Below are positions 9,138-17,089 of a stretch of 62,426 nucleotides of DNA, piece after piece. Position numbers and translations under genes: made by a program. The stretch covers positions 1-62,426 of the forward strand of contig JANPGC010000174.1 in NCBI GenBank assembly GCA_031423755.1. The letters are read 5' to 3'. The DNA is from JANMEX01 sp031423755 (GTDB taxonomy: Bacteria > Pseudomonadota > Alphaproteobacteria > Rhizobiales > Rhizobiaceae). Under the pieces are notes generated by a model. It was not told where the DNA came from. It saw nothing but the letters and a program-made list of their open reading frames with translations, and ran no database searches. The first letter of the stretch is position 1. The number at the start of each line of letters is the position of its first letter.

Positions 9138-10000
9138 CAGTCGTAAGCCCTCGGGAAAAGGCCGCGCGGACGCACGATAAGGACGATCAGGAACGCGATA
9201 TGCCCTGACAAAATCTGCCATTCCGGATTGATCGATGCGCCAAGCGTTTGCGCCACGCCGATGATGATGCCGCCTGCCAAAGTGCCCCAAAGGCTGCCAA
9301 GCCCGCCGATAATGACCGCTTCAAATGCATATATCAGACGGGCCGGACCGATGGACGGGTCAAAATTGGCGCGCATGCCGAGATACAGGGCGGCGAGTGT
9401 CACGACCAGCATCGCTATGGCAGTGGCCTGCGAGAAGATGGTCTGCGGCCTGATGCCCATGAGGCGGGCAGTCACCGGATCGTCCGAAGTGGCGCGAAAG
9501 GCGCGGCCCAGCGATGTGCGATAAAAAACCTGATTGAGCGCGACGATCACAAGAATGGCCGAGGCAAATGTCAAAAGCGGCAGGATGCCGACCGTGACGC
9601 CGCCAAGATTGACCGATGCGGTTTCAAGCGCCCCGCCGGGGAGTTTCCGGCTGTCGGCGGTAAAGCTCTGCAACAGCAGATTCTGAAGGGCAATCGAAAG
9701 TCCGAATGTAACCAACAATGGCGGCAAGATATCCTTGCCGAGCGTGCGGTTGAGAACAAAATGCTGCAACGCAAATCCGAGGCCGAACATCAAGGGTGCC
9801 GCGATCAGTACGGCCAGAAACGGATCAATTCCAAGCACTGTGACGAACAGCAAAATCAGATAGGCACCCATCACAATGAGGTCGCCATGTGCCAAGTTGA
9901 CCAGCCGCATGATGCCGAAGGTCAGTGACAGGCCGGCAGCGAAAAGCGCGTAGAGACCACCCAGCAAAACCCCTTGGACGATGGTGTCGATGACCGTCAT
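9137..10000 (-). CDS. ABC transporter permease, LivH family
   Basis: 287 aa, hydrophobic throughout. The N-terminal GLYALFAAGLSLTFGIMRLV followed by NLAHGDLIVMGAY is the LivH hallmark, and the coupling loop FRATSDDPVTARLMGI is present. Partner of the LivM-like permease downstream (1-nt overlap); its start overlaps the LivF stop (9997-10000). Part of the five-gene importer cassette in the hydroxyquinol operon. Confidence 0.9.
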   Translation of the reverse strand: MTVIDTIVQGVLLGGLYALFAAGLSLTFGIMRLVNLAHGDLIVMGAYLILLFVTVLGIDPFLAVLIAAPLMFGLGFALQHFVLNRTLGKDILPPLLVTFGLSIALQNLLLQSFTADSRKLPGGALETASVNLGGVTVGILPLLTFASAILVIVALNQVFYRTSLGRAFRATSDDPVTARLMGIRPQTIFSQATAIAMLVVTLAALYLGMRANFDPSIGPARLIYAFEAVIIGGLGSLWGTLAGGIIIGVAQTLGASINPEWQILSGHIAFLIVLIVRPRGLFPRAYD

Positions 10001-10701
10001 GCCGCGACCCCGAAATAGGCGGCATGCACCTCTTCGCGCGTGATTTCCGATGGCTTGCCGGAGAGCGAAATGCGTCCCTCCATCATGCAGTAGACGCGGT
10101 CCGCCACCTTCAGCGCCTGCCCGACATCCTGCTCGATAATCACGATGCTGGCGCCAGTCGCCTTGATCTTCGGCATGTTGGCGTAAATGTCCTTGATGAC
10201 GACCGGGGCGAGGCCGAGCGAGATTTCATCGCACAGTAGGATGCGCGGGTTGCTCATCAGCGCCCGCCCGATCGCAACCATCTGCTGCTGGCCGCCGGAC
10301 AGCGATGTCGACGGATTTCCCCGCTTTTCCTTGAGGATCGGGAACAGGTCATAGACGGCTGCAAGGTTCCAATACTTGCCAGCCCGGCCGGAGTAGGCGC
10401 CGATCAGCAGGTTCTCTTCGACTGATAAAGACGGGAACAGTTTGCGCCCCTCCGGCACCATCGCAATACCTCGTGCCACGAGCGCATCAGCGGGCACATC
10501 GCCAACCGGATTGTCGTCGTAAAGGACCATGCCGGGAGCATTGGCGAGCACACCGGAAATTGAGCGCAGCAATGTTGTCTTGCCCGCACCATTGGCACCG
10601 ATGATGGCAATTGTCTCGCCTTCGCTCAGCGCAATATTGACGCCGAACAGTGCCTGAAAGTCGCCGTAAAAGGCCGTGAGGTCGCGGGTTTCGAGCAGCA
10701 T
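9997..10701 (-). CDS. ABC transporter ATP-binding protein, LivF family
   Basis: 234 aa. Walker A GANGAGKTTLLRSI, signature LSGGQQQMVAIGRALM and Walker B ILLCDEISLGLAP are all intact. LivF type (shorter ATPase, MLLETRDLTAFYG start). Shares a single base with the LivG-type gene upstream and overlaps LivH by 4 nt, so all four membrane and ATPase genes are translationally coupled. Confidence 0.92.
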   Translation of the reverse strand: MLLETRDLTAFYGDFQALFGVNIALSEGETIAIIGANGAGKTTLLRSISGVLANAPGMVLYDDNPVGDVPADALVARGIAMVPEGRKLFPSLSVEENLLIGAYSGRAGKYWNLAAVYDLFPILKEKRGNPSTSLSGGQQQMVAIGRALMSNPRILLCDEISLGLAPVVIKDIYANMPKIKATGASIVIIEQDVGQALKVADRVYCMMEGRISLSGKPSEITREEVHAAYFGVAA

Positions 10702-11420
10702 CAGACATCGACCCCGAGATAGATTTCCTTGACCGATTGCATGGCCATCACCTCGTCAGGTTTGCCGGTGGCAATCAGCTTGCCGAAATCAAGCACTACG
10801 AGCCTTTCGACGACACTCGTCAAGGCATGCAGCACATGTTCGATCCAGACAATCGTGATGCCGCGGGCATGAATGGATTTTATGGTTGCGACCAGCGACT
10901 GGCATTCGCCTTCGGTCAGCCCGCCAGCGATTTCATCCAAGAGCAGAATGCGCGGACCGGTCGCCAATGCCCTCGCCAGTTCAAGCCGCTTGCGATCCAG
11001 CAATGGCAAAGCGCCGGCCAGCATGTTGGCGCGATGCATCAATTCTGTTTGTTCAAGGATCGCAGCACAATCATCGGCAACATCCTTTTCCGACGCGCCG
11101 CGCCCAAAGCTGGCTGCAACCAGCAGATTCTCGAAGACCGACAGTTTTTCAAACGGCTGCGGGATCTGAAACGACCGTCCGACACCATCGCGCACCCGCG
11201 CCATTGCCGAAGCGCGGGTCACATCCTTGCCAAAGAGCGTGATTGTCCCAGCCTGCGGCTGCACATTGCCATTGATCAGATTGAACAGCGTCGACTTGCC
11301 CGCGCCGTTGGGACCGATAATGCCCAAAGCTTCGCCCTCGGCAACATCGAAGGTGACGTTATCCGTCACCTTCAAGGCACCGTAGCTTTTGGACACATTG
11401 GCAAGTGAAAGCGCAGTCAA
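10701..11420 (-). CDS. ABC transporter ATP-binding protein, LivG family
   Basis: 239 aa. Walker A GPNGAGKSTLFNLI and Walker B ILLLDEIAGGL are present. The signature region reads ALPLLDRKRLELARAL, where the usual LSGG is replaced by LPLLD; LivG-type ATPases often have a modified signature (LPYGxQR), but this one is more divergent than usual. Start is TTG at 11420 with only a weak upstream purine run; no ATG alternative was found. Separated from the binding-protein gene by a strong stem-loop. Confidence 0.87.
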   Translation of the reverse strand: MTALSLANVSKSYGALKVTDNVTFDVAEGEALGIIGPNGAGKSTLFNLINGNVQPQAGTITLFGKDVTRASAMARVRDGVGRSFQIPQPFEKLSVFENLLVAASFGRGASEKDVADDCAAILEQTELMHRANMLAGALPLLDRKRLELARALATGPRILLLDEIAGGLTEGECQSLVATIKSIHARGITIVWIEHVLHALTSVVERLVVLDFGKLIATGKPDEVMAMQSVKEIYLGVDV

Positions 11421-11444
11421 ATCTTCAATCCGTTAAAGCAGGAA

Positions 11445-11469
11445 ATGCCCGGCGCTTGTCGCCGGGCAT
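11445..11469 (-). terminator. Stem-loop between binding-protein gene and livG (partial terminator or mRNA stabiliser)
   Basis: Perfect 10-bp stem (ATGCCCGGCG with CGCCGGGCAT) and a 5-nt loop (11455-11459), between the substrate-binding gene (ends 11495) and the ATPase gene (starts 11420). There is no good U-tract on the minus strand after the stem. A 3'-stabilising or attenuating hairpin, giving more binding protein than membrane components, is more likely than a full terminator. Confidence 0.6.
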
Positions 11470-11494
11470 CTGTGTTGAACTCCGGCATCTGGCC

Positions 11495-12769
11495 TTACAT
11501 CAAGGCTTCCATGGTGCCGCCGGTTGGAATGTTCGGCGCTGTCTTGTTGTCGACGATGACAAGATCAAACTTGCCGTCAGCGCTGCGCCGCCATTGGCCG
11601 CCGACGAGCTGCGTCTTGCAGACATTCTTGGCCGCAAATGGCGGCAGGCCTGCACCATCCCATGCGATCTTGCCGACCATCGTATCCATGCTGGTGGCGG
11701 CAATCGCTGCGGCGACAGCGTCCGCGTCCTTCACGTCGGTGACGCGTCCCATGACGTTGGAGGCAACCTCGAACAGCGAATGGACAAAGCCGATCGGCTG
11801 CGTCCACTGGCGTCCGGATTGCGCGGTATAGTCTGCTGCCAGTTCGGCAGCGGTCTTTCCGGTGAGCGATGACTTGAACGGATGGTTTGGCGACCACCAG
11901 ACTTCCGACGAAAGGTTGTGTCCGGCCTCGCCCAAGGCCTCGACGGACTGCGGGAACAGGATGGCCTTGGCAACGGTGATCGCTTTCGGGTTCAGGCCCT
12001 GCTGTTTGGACTGGTTGCGGAACGTGGTGAAATCCGGCGGAATGACAACGCCGGTGATGATGTCGACGCTGCCATTCTTGAAGGCGTTGATCTGTGCCGA
12101 AAAATCATCGGTCAGGTTCTGGTAGCGGCCCGGATCGAGAAGTTCAAAGCCGGCTGCTGCCAGTCCTGGCTTGAGCCCGACATTCGGATCACCCCAGGCA
12201 TTGCCGTCGCCATCATTGGGGAACAGGCCGCCAACTTTCTTGTTCGTCTCAAGCTGCGCCCACATGTTGGTGAAGACGGCGATGACATCCTCAAGGCCCC
12301 AGAAATAGTGGAACGCATAGTTGAACGGCTTCCAGCTGGCCGGATCGCCCGGGTTGCCCTGCTGGCCGATGAACCATGGCTGCCATGGAGCCTTGGTCGA
12401 GATGACCGGCATGCCCTCTGCTTCGCAGGTGGTTGCAACCGGATTGGTGGTTTCCGGCGTCGAGGCAACCAGCATCAGGTCGATCTCGTCTGAAACAATT
12501 AATTCCTTGGCAACCTCAGCTGCACGGTTCGGATTGGACTGCGAATCCTTGACGATCACCTCGAAGTTCTTGCCCACTTCCGTCGCGAGGAATGCGGCAA
12601 TATTGTAGGCGTCGCTCTCGGCAAAACCCGCCAGCGGGCCCGATTGCGGGCTGACATAACCGAGCTTGATTTTTGCGCCCTGTGCAATGGCAGGGCTGGC
12701 CAAGCCGCCCGTGATCGCAACCAGACCCGTGGCACCTGCCGATTGAAGTAATTTGCGTCTCGTAAGCAT
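11495..12769 (-). CDS. ABC transporter substrate-binding protein, type 1 periplasmic fold, Tat signal
   Basis: 424 aa from ATG 12769, which has GGAGGA at 6-nt spacing; a GTG six bases upstream abuts the Shine-Dalgarno and is unlikely. The N-terminus MLTRRKLLQSAGATGLVAIT contains a twin-arginine signal and ends in an AIAQ-type cleavage site. The mature protein starts KIKLGYVSPQSGPLAGF, as in LivJ/aromatic-binding receptors (Peripla_BP_6). First gene of the importer cassette on the minus strand. Ligand probably an aromatic acid or phenol, by context only. Confidence 0.88.
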   Translation of the reverse strand: MLTRRKLLQSAGATGLVAITGGLASPAIAQGAKIKLGYVSPQSGPLAGFAESDAYNIAAFLATEVGKNFEVIVKDSQSNPNRAAEVAKELIVSDEIDLMLVASTPETTNPVATTCEAEGMPVISTKAPWQPWFIGQQGNPGDPASWKPFNYAFHYFWGLEDVIAVFTNMWAQLETNKKVGGLFPNDGDGNAWGDPNVGLKPGLAAAGFELLDPGRYQNLTDDFSAQINAFKNGSVDIITGVVIPPDFTTFRNQSKQQGLNPKAITVAKAILFPQSVEALGEAGHNLSSEVWWSPNHPFKSSLTGKTAAELAADYTAQSGRQWTQPIGFVHSLFEVASNVMGRVTDVKDADAVAAAIAATSMDTMVGKIAWDGAGLPPFAAKNVCKTQLVGGQWRRSADGKFDLVIVDNKTAPNIPTGGTMEALM

Positions 12770-12808
12770 GTCCACTCCTCCGTTGACATCGTGGTTTTCA
12801 TCGAAACT

Positions 12809-13876
12809 TCAGCTGCGCGGGCGCTCCCCCGACCATGCATCCTGAAGCAAAGCGCGTATCTCGTCGCGGCCAAAAGGCCGCGGGTTTGTGTAGGGGTTGA
12901 GCGTGGCGATATCGGCAGCCTTGTCAATGTCAGCCTCGGCAAACCCAAGTTCGGCGAGGCTCATCGGCGCGCCGAGCGATTTGGCAAAATCATAAATTCC
13001 GCCACCGGGACTGCTGCCGAAAATGTAACTGACCGGCCTGAGCAATTCCGGCACGGCAACCGAATTAAAGGCGGTTGTGTGCGGAATCATCACCGCATGT
13101 GTCTCTGCATGTGGCATCCCGAACGATCCGCCAAGCACATGGCAGAGCTTGTGGTGCAAAGCCATCGACACGTAACCGAGCGCAGTTGAACACAGCCATG
13201 CTCCATAGAGCACCTGTCCCCGCGCTTCGGTGTTGGAAGGCTCTTTTACAACAACCGGAAGCGCTTCATAAAACGACCGGAATGCCGCAATGCACATCTG
13301 CTCGATAACCGGGTTCCGGTCTGGCGCGTACAGGGCCTCGACACCGTGCGCAATGGCATTGAGCGCAGATGTCACTGTCATGGGGACCGGCAGCGTCAAG
13401 GTCAGGTCAACATCATAGATCACGGTTTCCGGGCGGATGGCGGCGTCGCGCTTGGTAATCTTTGCCCCATCGGCGGTCTCACCCAGAATGTCGGTCATCT
13501 CGGAACCGGCGTAGGTCGTCGGGATGACAATCTGGTCGGCCCCGCTGCGCAAGGCGATGGCTTTGCCGAGACCCGTTGTCGAGCCGCCGCCAAGCGACAC
13601 AACTGCTGTAGCGCCGCTGGACTTGAACGCTGCCAATGCCGTTTCCGTCACATCGGTCGGCGTATGCATGACGGCACCGGTAAAGACGCCTGCGGATAGA
13701 CCGCCAATCTGTGCTGCCAGCGCTTCCGCTTCCGCCTTCTGATGCGAAGTGGAGAGGACCAAGGCTTTCTTGTGGTTCAGCCGTTCAATCTCATGTCCGG
13801 TCTGCACAATCGTTCCACGGCCAAAGATGACACGCGTTGAAATCCCCGGGAAAGTGAAGTCACGGATCGCGGTCAT
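12809..13876 (-). CDS. Maleylacetate reductase
   Basis: 355 aa, iron-containing alcohol dehydrogenase superfamily, MacA/TftE-like. It reduces maleylacetate to 3-oxoadipate with NAD(P)H. The nucleotide-binding GGGSTTGLGKAIALRSG, PTTYAGSEMTDILG, and the His-rich HHKLCHVLGGSFGMPHAETH with a further PH downstream match the family. It connects both dioxygenases of this operon to CatIJ and PcaF. Start overlaps the esterase stop by 4 nt. Confidence 0.93.
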   Translation of the reverse strand: MTAIRDFTFPGISTRVIFGRGTIVQTGHEIERLNHKKALVLSTSHQKAEAEALAAQIGGLSAGVFTGAVMHTPTDVTETALAAFKSSGATAVVSLGGGSTTGLGKAIALRSGADQIVIPTTYAGSEMTDILGETADGAKITKRDAAIRPETVIYDVDLTLTLPVPMTVTSALNAIAHGVEALYAPDRNPVIEQMCIAAFRSFYEALPVVVKEPSNTEARGQVLYGAWLCSTALGYVSMALHHKLCHVLGGSFGMPHAETHAVMIPHTTAFNSVAVPELLRPVSYIFGSSPGGGIYDFAKSLGAPMSLAELGFAEADIDKAADIATLNPYTNPRPFGRDEIRALLQDAWSGERPRS

Positions 13877-14532
13877 GCCGCAGCGTCCGCTTGAGCGTGT
13901 TGGTCTGCCTGCAATCGGGACAAGATCAACTTGAGCTCGACAATTTCGGCATCGCTGATGGAATGGTCACGCCCCGGAAACAGTTCTGTCTTGAGCCGGG
14001 CCCGCGCACGACCGAATGCGTGTGAAGCTTCCGCGTATGCGCTCACTGGAATCCACGGGTCATTGTCCGATCCGGTGAGATAAACCGGCAGTGCTGCAAG
14101 GTCGGCCAAAGGGAGATTGTCAGCCTGCGTGCCAACCCTGCAACCGGTGAGGCACGCCAAGGCCCCATGCCAGGGCCCGCTGCTGAACGCGTACTCCATG
14201 GAAAGGCATGCGCCTTGGCTGAAACCGATCAACATAAGCGGTTTTTCAGTACCGGCTTCTTTGCGCAGGTGATCAATCGTCGAACCAAGATAGGCCAATG
14301 AATCATTCAGCTGCGCCCGTGTCGTTTCATTGAGCGGGTCGATAGCCTTTGCATTGTACCAAGTGTTTCCGGCCGCGCGTGGCAAGGCAAATGCCACGCC
14401 CTGCACGGCCAGCCTGTCGACAATCCAATCCTTCATGATTTCCGGGGACTGCGTCCGGCCATGAACGACAACGCAAAGCACGGACGCTTGCTGTGGCGTC
14501 GCTCCCAGTAGCAAAGCGGTTTCATGAGCCAA
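13873..14532 (-). CDS. Alpha/beta hydrolase, phospholipase/carboxylesterase family (MhqD-like)
   Basis: 219 aa using TTG at 14532, preceded by GGGGGA; the longer open frame runs into the neighbouring dioxygenase gene and is not protein-like there. Conserved elements are VVVHGRTQSP, the nucleophile elbow GFSQGA, Asp in TGSDNDPWIPV and His in PGRDHSI, forming a Ser-Asp-His triad. In Bacillus subtilis, as I recall, mhqE (ring-cleaving dioxygenase) and mhqD (a hydrolase of this family) form an operon induced by hydroquinone-like stress; the same pairing is seen here. True substrate unknown. Confidence 0.75.
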   Translation of the reverse strand: MAHETALLLGATPQQASVLCVVVHGRTQSPEIMKDWIVDRLAVQGVAFALPRAAGNTWYNAKAIDPLNETTRAQLNDSLAYLGSTIDHLRKEAGTEKPLMLIGFSQGACLSMEYAFSSGPWHGALACLTGCRVGTQADNLPLADLAALPVYLTGSDNDPWIPVSAYAEASHAFGRARARLKTELFPGRDHSISDAEIVELKLILSRLQADQHAQADAAA

Positions 14533-14557
14533 TTTCGCAGTCCCCCGATTACTGAGC

Positions 14558-15514
14558 TCAGAATTCCGCCGCTTCAAGTCCGGCAACCATCTCGTCCTTG
14601 CGGTCGGCGAACCAGGGCGGGAACACGAGCGTGGATCCGATGGCGTCTGCCGGTTCATCGAGCGCCCAGCCGCCGGGCACTGACCACGCGATCTCAAACA
14701 GTGCCCCGCCAGGCGATCGGACATAGCAGGACTTGAAATACATCCGGTCCTTCTGCTCGGAAATGTCGGTGAAACCGAGGCCCTCGATGTGGGCACGCAG
14801 TTTCAACTGGTTTTCCTCGTTGCCGGTGTTCAGCGCCAGATGGTGGATGGTGCCGCCTGCCAGTGTCCAAGTGCCCTGCGCGCGTTCGGGTTCGTGCAAG
14901 ACCTCCACCATGGATCGCGGCCCGTCACCATTCGGGACTGAAAAGGCCAATCCTTCATGGTTATCGGCCTCTTTCTTCATCGGTATGGCGATGGTGAAAA
15001 AATCATCCATGGCTGTCCGGTCCGCGACCGAGATGGCGGCCCCGTAGATCCCCTTGATGCCGTGCTCGTTGGTAATGCCTTGCGCGTCATTGGTGATCGG
15101 CTGGCGTGTATCGCCGGGGTTTTCCACAAGCTCGTGCGGGATGCCGCACGGATGCTCGAACGACACGCGCGTCATGCCAAAACGCGAGATTTTGCTTGCC
15201 TTTATGCCTCTGCCGTTGAGCCGGTTCACCCAGAATTCGGATGCGCCGACGGGTATTGCCTGCTGGATGATTTTGGACTGATTGGTGCCGCGGCGGCCAT
15301 AGATTGCGGGCTTGCGGAAAGGAAACGTCGTAATGATTGTCGAAGCATCGCCGTTTCTTGAGCCATAGTACAAATGATACACCGGCAAGACGCCATCAAA
15401 AAGCACTGTGCGCTTGACCGAATGCAGCCCGAGCGTCTTGGTGTAAAAGTCATAGTCCTCCTGCACGCCGTCGGTGCTGAGCGTCAGGTGATGATATCCG
15501 CTGATCAACGCCAT
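14558..15514 (-). CDS. Ring-cleaving dioxygenase, PcpA/LinE/MhqE-like (hydroquinone dioxygenase candidate)
   Basis: 318 aa, two vicinal-oxygen-chelate modules. The first 65 residues resemble the 2,6-dichlorohydroquinone dioxygenase PcpA (VKRTVLFDGVLPVYHLYYG). By alignment from memory the Fe(II) ligands correspond to His9 (GYHHLTL), His225 (TIHHLAL) and Glu274 (ALFEIAWS). PcpA/LinE cleave hydroquinones adjacent to one hydroxyl; with the linked maleylacetate reductase this suggests a hydroquinone branch next to the hydroxyquinol branch. The broader MhqA/MhqE/MhqO quinone-detoxification family is the alternative. First gene of the minus-strand operon, divergent from the LysR gene. Confidence 0.8.
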   Translation of the reverse strand: MALISGYHHLTLSTDGVQEDYDFYTKTLGLHSVKRTVLFDGVLPVYHLYYGSRNGDASTIITTFPFRKPAIYGRRGTNQSKIIQQAIPVGASEFWVNRLNGRGIKASKISRFGMTRVSFEHPCGIPHELVENPGDTRQPITNDAQGITNEHGIKGIYGAAISVADRTAMDDFFTIAIPMKKEADNHEGLAFSVPNGDGPRSMVEVLHEPERAQGTWTLAGGTIHHLALNTGNEENQLKLRAHIEGLGFTDISEQKDRMYFKSCYVRSPGGALFEIAWSVPGGWALDEPADAIGSTLVFPPWFADRKDEMVAGLEAAEF

Positions 15515-15602
15515 TGGTTTTTCCTCCCGTCAAGAAGCGCATTCTTGCGTTTTTCCTGACACCGAATGTAGCGGGAGAAAAAATTTCATTGATATTTTCT
15601 TT

Positions 15603-15628
15603 TATGTCCAACATACCATTTTGTTATG
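15603..15628. promoter_or_regulatory. Candidate LysR operator overlapping the regulator start codon
   Basis: Two overlapping symmetries lie in the divergent promoter region: TATGT-CCA-ACATA at 15603-15615 (perfect 13-bp palindrome) and CATA-N9-TATG at 15612-15628, the latter fitting the T-N11-A pattern of LysR-type boxes. The right-hand half includes the ATG of the LysR gene. The region 15580-15625 is also unusually AT-rich. Autorepression plus activation of the catabolic operon is a reasonable guess. Confidence 0.5.
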
Positions 15629-16576
15629 AAAATTGACGAACGCCATCTCGTCCAGCTTGCTGCCGTGATTGAAGCCGGCGGTGTCACCGAAGGCGCTGCG
15701 ATGCTGGGCATGAGCCAGCCCGGCATCTCGCGCACGCTGTCGATGCTCGAAAAACGCCTTGGCGAACCGCTGTTCACGCCCGGCCGGCGTCCGCTGCAGC
15801 CAACGGTGCTTGGCCGACAGCTTGGGCTGCATGGCAAGTCCATTCTGGCGGCATCACGCAAGGCCAGCGAGACCGTGCAGGGTTACAAGTCCGGCGTTTC
15901 GGGCCGGGTCCGGATTGGTGGCGTCCCGTTTTTCATGGATGCCGTGGTTTCAACCATGATCGCCTCGTTCCAAGTCAAGGAGCCGGACATACAAGTCGAT
16001 CAATCCTACGGCCATTTGTCCGAATTGATCCAGGAAGTGAACGCCAACCAGATCGACCTTGCCATCACTCCCGCCGGAACTGCCGATCTCGGCCCGGAAG
16101 TCCAGTTTGACGCCATCCTGCCCGGTCACAATATTATCGCCTGCGGTGTCGGCCATCCTCTGCTGCGCAAGCGCCGCCTCACTCCAAACGATGTGATGAG
16201 TTACCCGTGGGTCGCGCCGTTGCCGGGCTCACCACTGATGCTCGATCTGCATTCGCTGCTCTTGTCGCTCGGAATCAGTGAACTCGCCATCCGCTATTCC
16301 GGCGGCTCGCTGTTGAGTGTTGTCAACTACATCGCATCGACAAACGCGCTTGCCATTCTGCCGCATTCGGTCGTGTTCAGCCTGCGCCGCGAGAACAAAG
16401 TTTCGGTCGTGCCGCTTGAAATCCCGCAACCGGAACGCACGCTTGGCATTATCACCAAACAGCGCGGCACGATTAATCCCGCAGCCCGCAAACTGGGCGC
16501 GCATATTGCGCAGGAGTTTACCAACCTCAAGGCGATCATTTCGCGCCACGAGCGCTCAATCGCTTGGGGTACGTAA
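15626..16576 (+). CDS. LysR-family transcriptional regulator of the hydroquinone/hydroxyquinol operon
   Basis: 316 aa. N-terminal winged helix-turn-helix (about 1-65, LVQLAAVIEAGGVTEGAAML then GMSQPGISRTLSMLEKRLG) followed by the periplasmic-binding-like effector domain (about 90-300). Transcribed away from the catabolic operon, the usual layout for a LysR activator of aromatic degradation. There is no clear Shine-Dalgarno before ATG 15626, and a palindrome reaches into the start codon, so the mRNA may be leaderless or autoregulated. Effector not identifiable. Confidence 0.9.
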   Translation: MKIDERHLVQLAAVIEAGGVTEGAAMLGMSQPGISRTLSMLEKRLGEPLFTPGRRPLQPTVLGRQLGLHGKSILAASRKASETVQGYKSGVSGRVRIGGVPFFMDAVVSTMIASFQVKEPDIQVDQSYGHLSELIQEVNANQIDLAITPAGTADLGPEVQFDAILPGHNIIACGVGHPLLRKRRLTPNDVMSYPWVAPLPGSPLMLDLHSLLLSLGISELAIRYSGGSLLSVVNYIASTNALAILPHSVVFSLRRENKVSVVPLEIPQPERTLGIITKQRGTINPAARKLGAHIAQEFTNLKAIISRHERSIAWGT

Positions 16577-16644
16577 GGGATTTAGGGTTGGTGGGTAATG
16601 ACCCGAAGCTCAACCGCACCAGACCGGACGGTTATAAGCAAGAC

Positions 16645-16667
16645 GGCCCCGCTTTATGGGCGGGGCC
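16645..16667 (-). terminator. GC-rich hairpin after the HU gene
   Basis: 8-bp perfect stem GGCCCCGC/GCGGGGCC with a 7-nt loop, placed 10 bp beyond the HU stop codon and between convergent LysR and HU genes. The U-tract is weak on both strands (GTCTTGC on the minus side). Probably ends HU transcription. Confidence 0.6.
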
Positions 16668-16676
16668 AAAATGATG

Positions 16677-16955
16677 TCAGCCGTTCAACGCATCCTTGAG
16701 CGCTTTGGCAGGACCGAACGTCAGCTTGCGGGACGCGGCGATTTTGATTGTGGCACCGGTGGCCGGATTACGACCGTCGCGGGCCGGCGTCTCCTTGACC
16801 TTGAACTTGCCAAAGCCGGGGACATTGATTTCATCGCCGCCCTTGGCTGCGTCGGCAATGGCCTTGAACACGCCATCGACAATTGTCTTGGCCTGGGACT
16901 TTGTGAGGTTGTTCTGATCTGCGAGCTTGTCGGCGATGTCGCTGGCTGTGGTCAT
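16677..16955 (-). CDS. hup: DNA-binding protein HU
   Basis: 92 aa, standard HU length. The family core NVPGFGKFKVKETPARDGRN followed by PATGATIKIAASR is intact, including the beta-arm proline in NPATG. Nucleoid-associated, bends and compacts DNA. The 5' leader is about 100 nt and begins at an exact sigma-EcfG-type promoter (17056-17080), so at least part of the expression is likely stress-controlled. Ends in a hairpin terminator. Confidence 0.95.
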   Translation of the reverse strand: MTTASDIADKLADQNNLTKSQAKTIVDGVFKAIADAAKGGDEINVPGFGKFKVKETPARDGRNPATGATIKIAASRKLTFGPAKALKDALNG

Positions 16956-17055
16956 TGGATGCTCCCTTTAATTGATGTGCCGCTCCGTATCGCAGCGGAA
17001 ACGCAGATTGTCCAGCGGTGCGGGTCAACCAGACAGCTTGGACGGTTCCAAAAGA

Positions 17056-17080
17056 AACGTTTTGATGCGCAAATTGTTCC
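17056..17080 (-). promoter_or_regulatory. Sigma-EcfG promoter upstream of hup
   Basis: GGAAC (17080-17076), 16-nt spacer, CGTT (17059-17056) on the minus strand. This is an exact match to the alphaproteobacterial EcfG consensus GGAAC-N16/17-CGTT. It lies between vapC (ends 17090) and hup (starts 16955), about 100 nt before the hup ATG, with no other downstream gene on this strand. Confidence 0.8.
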
Positions 17081-17089
17081 TACGGGACG

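Noticed and set aside
17040..17048. Second GGAAC-like element next to the hup promoter (GGTTCC context)
   Set aside because: No CGTT at 16-17 nt spacing on either strand.
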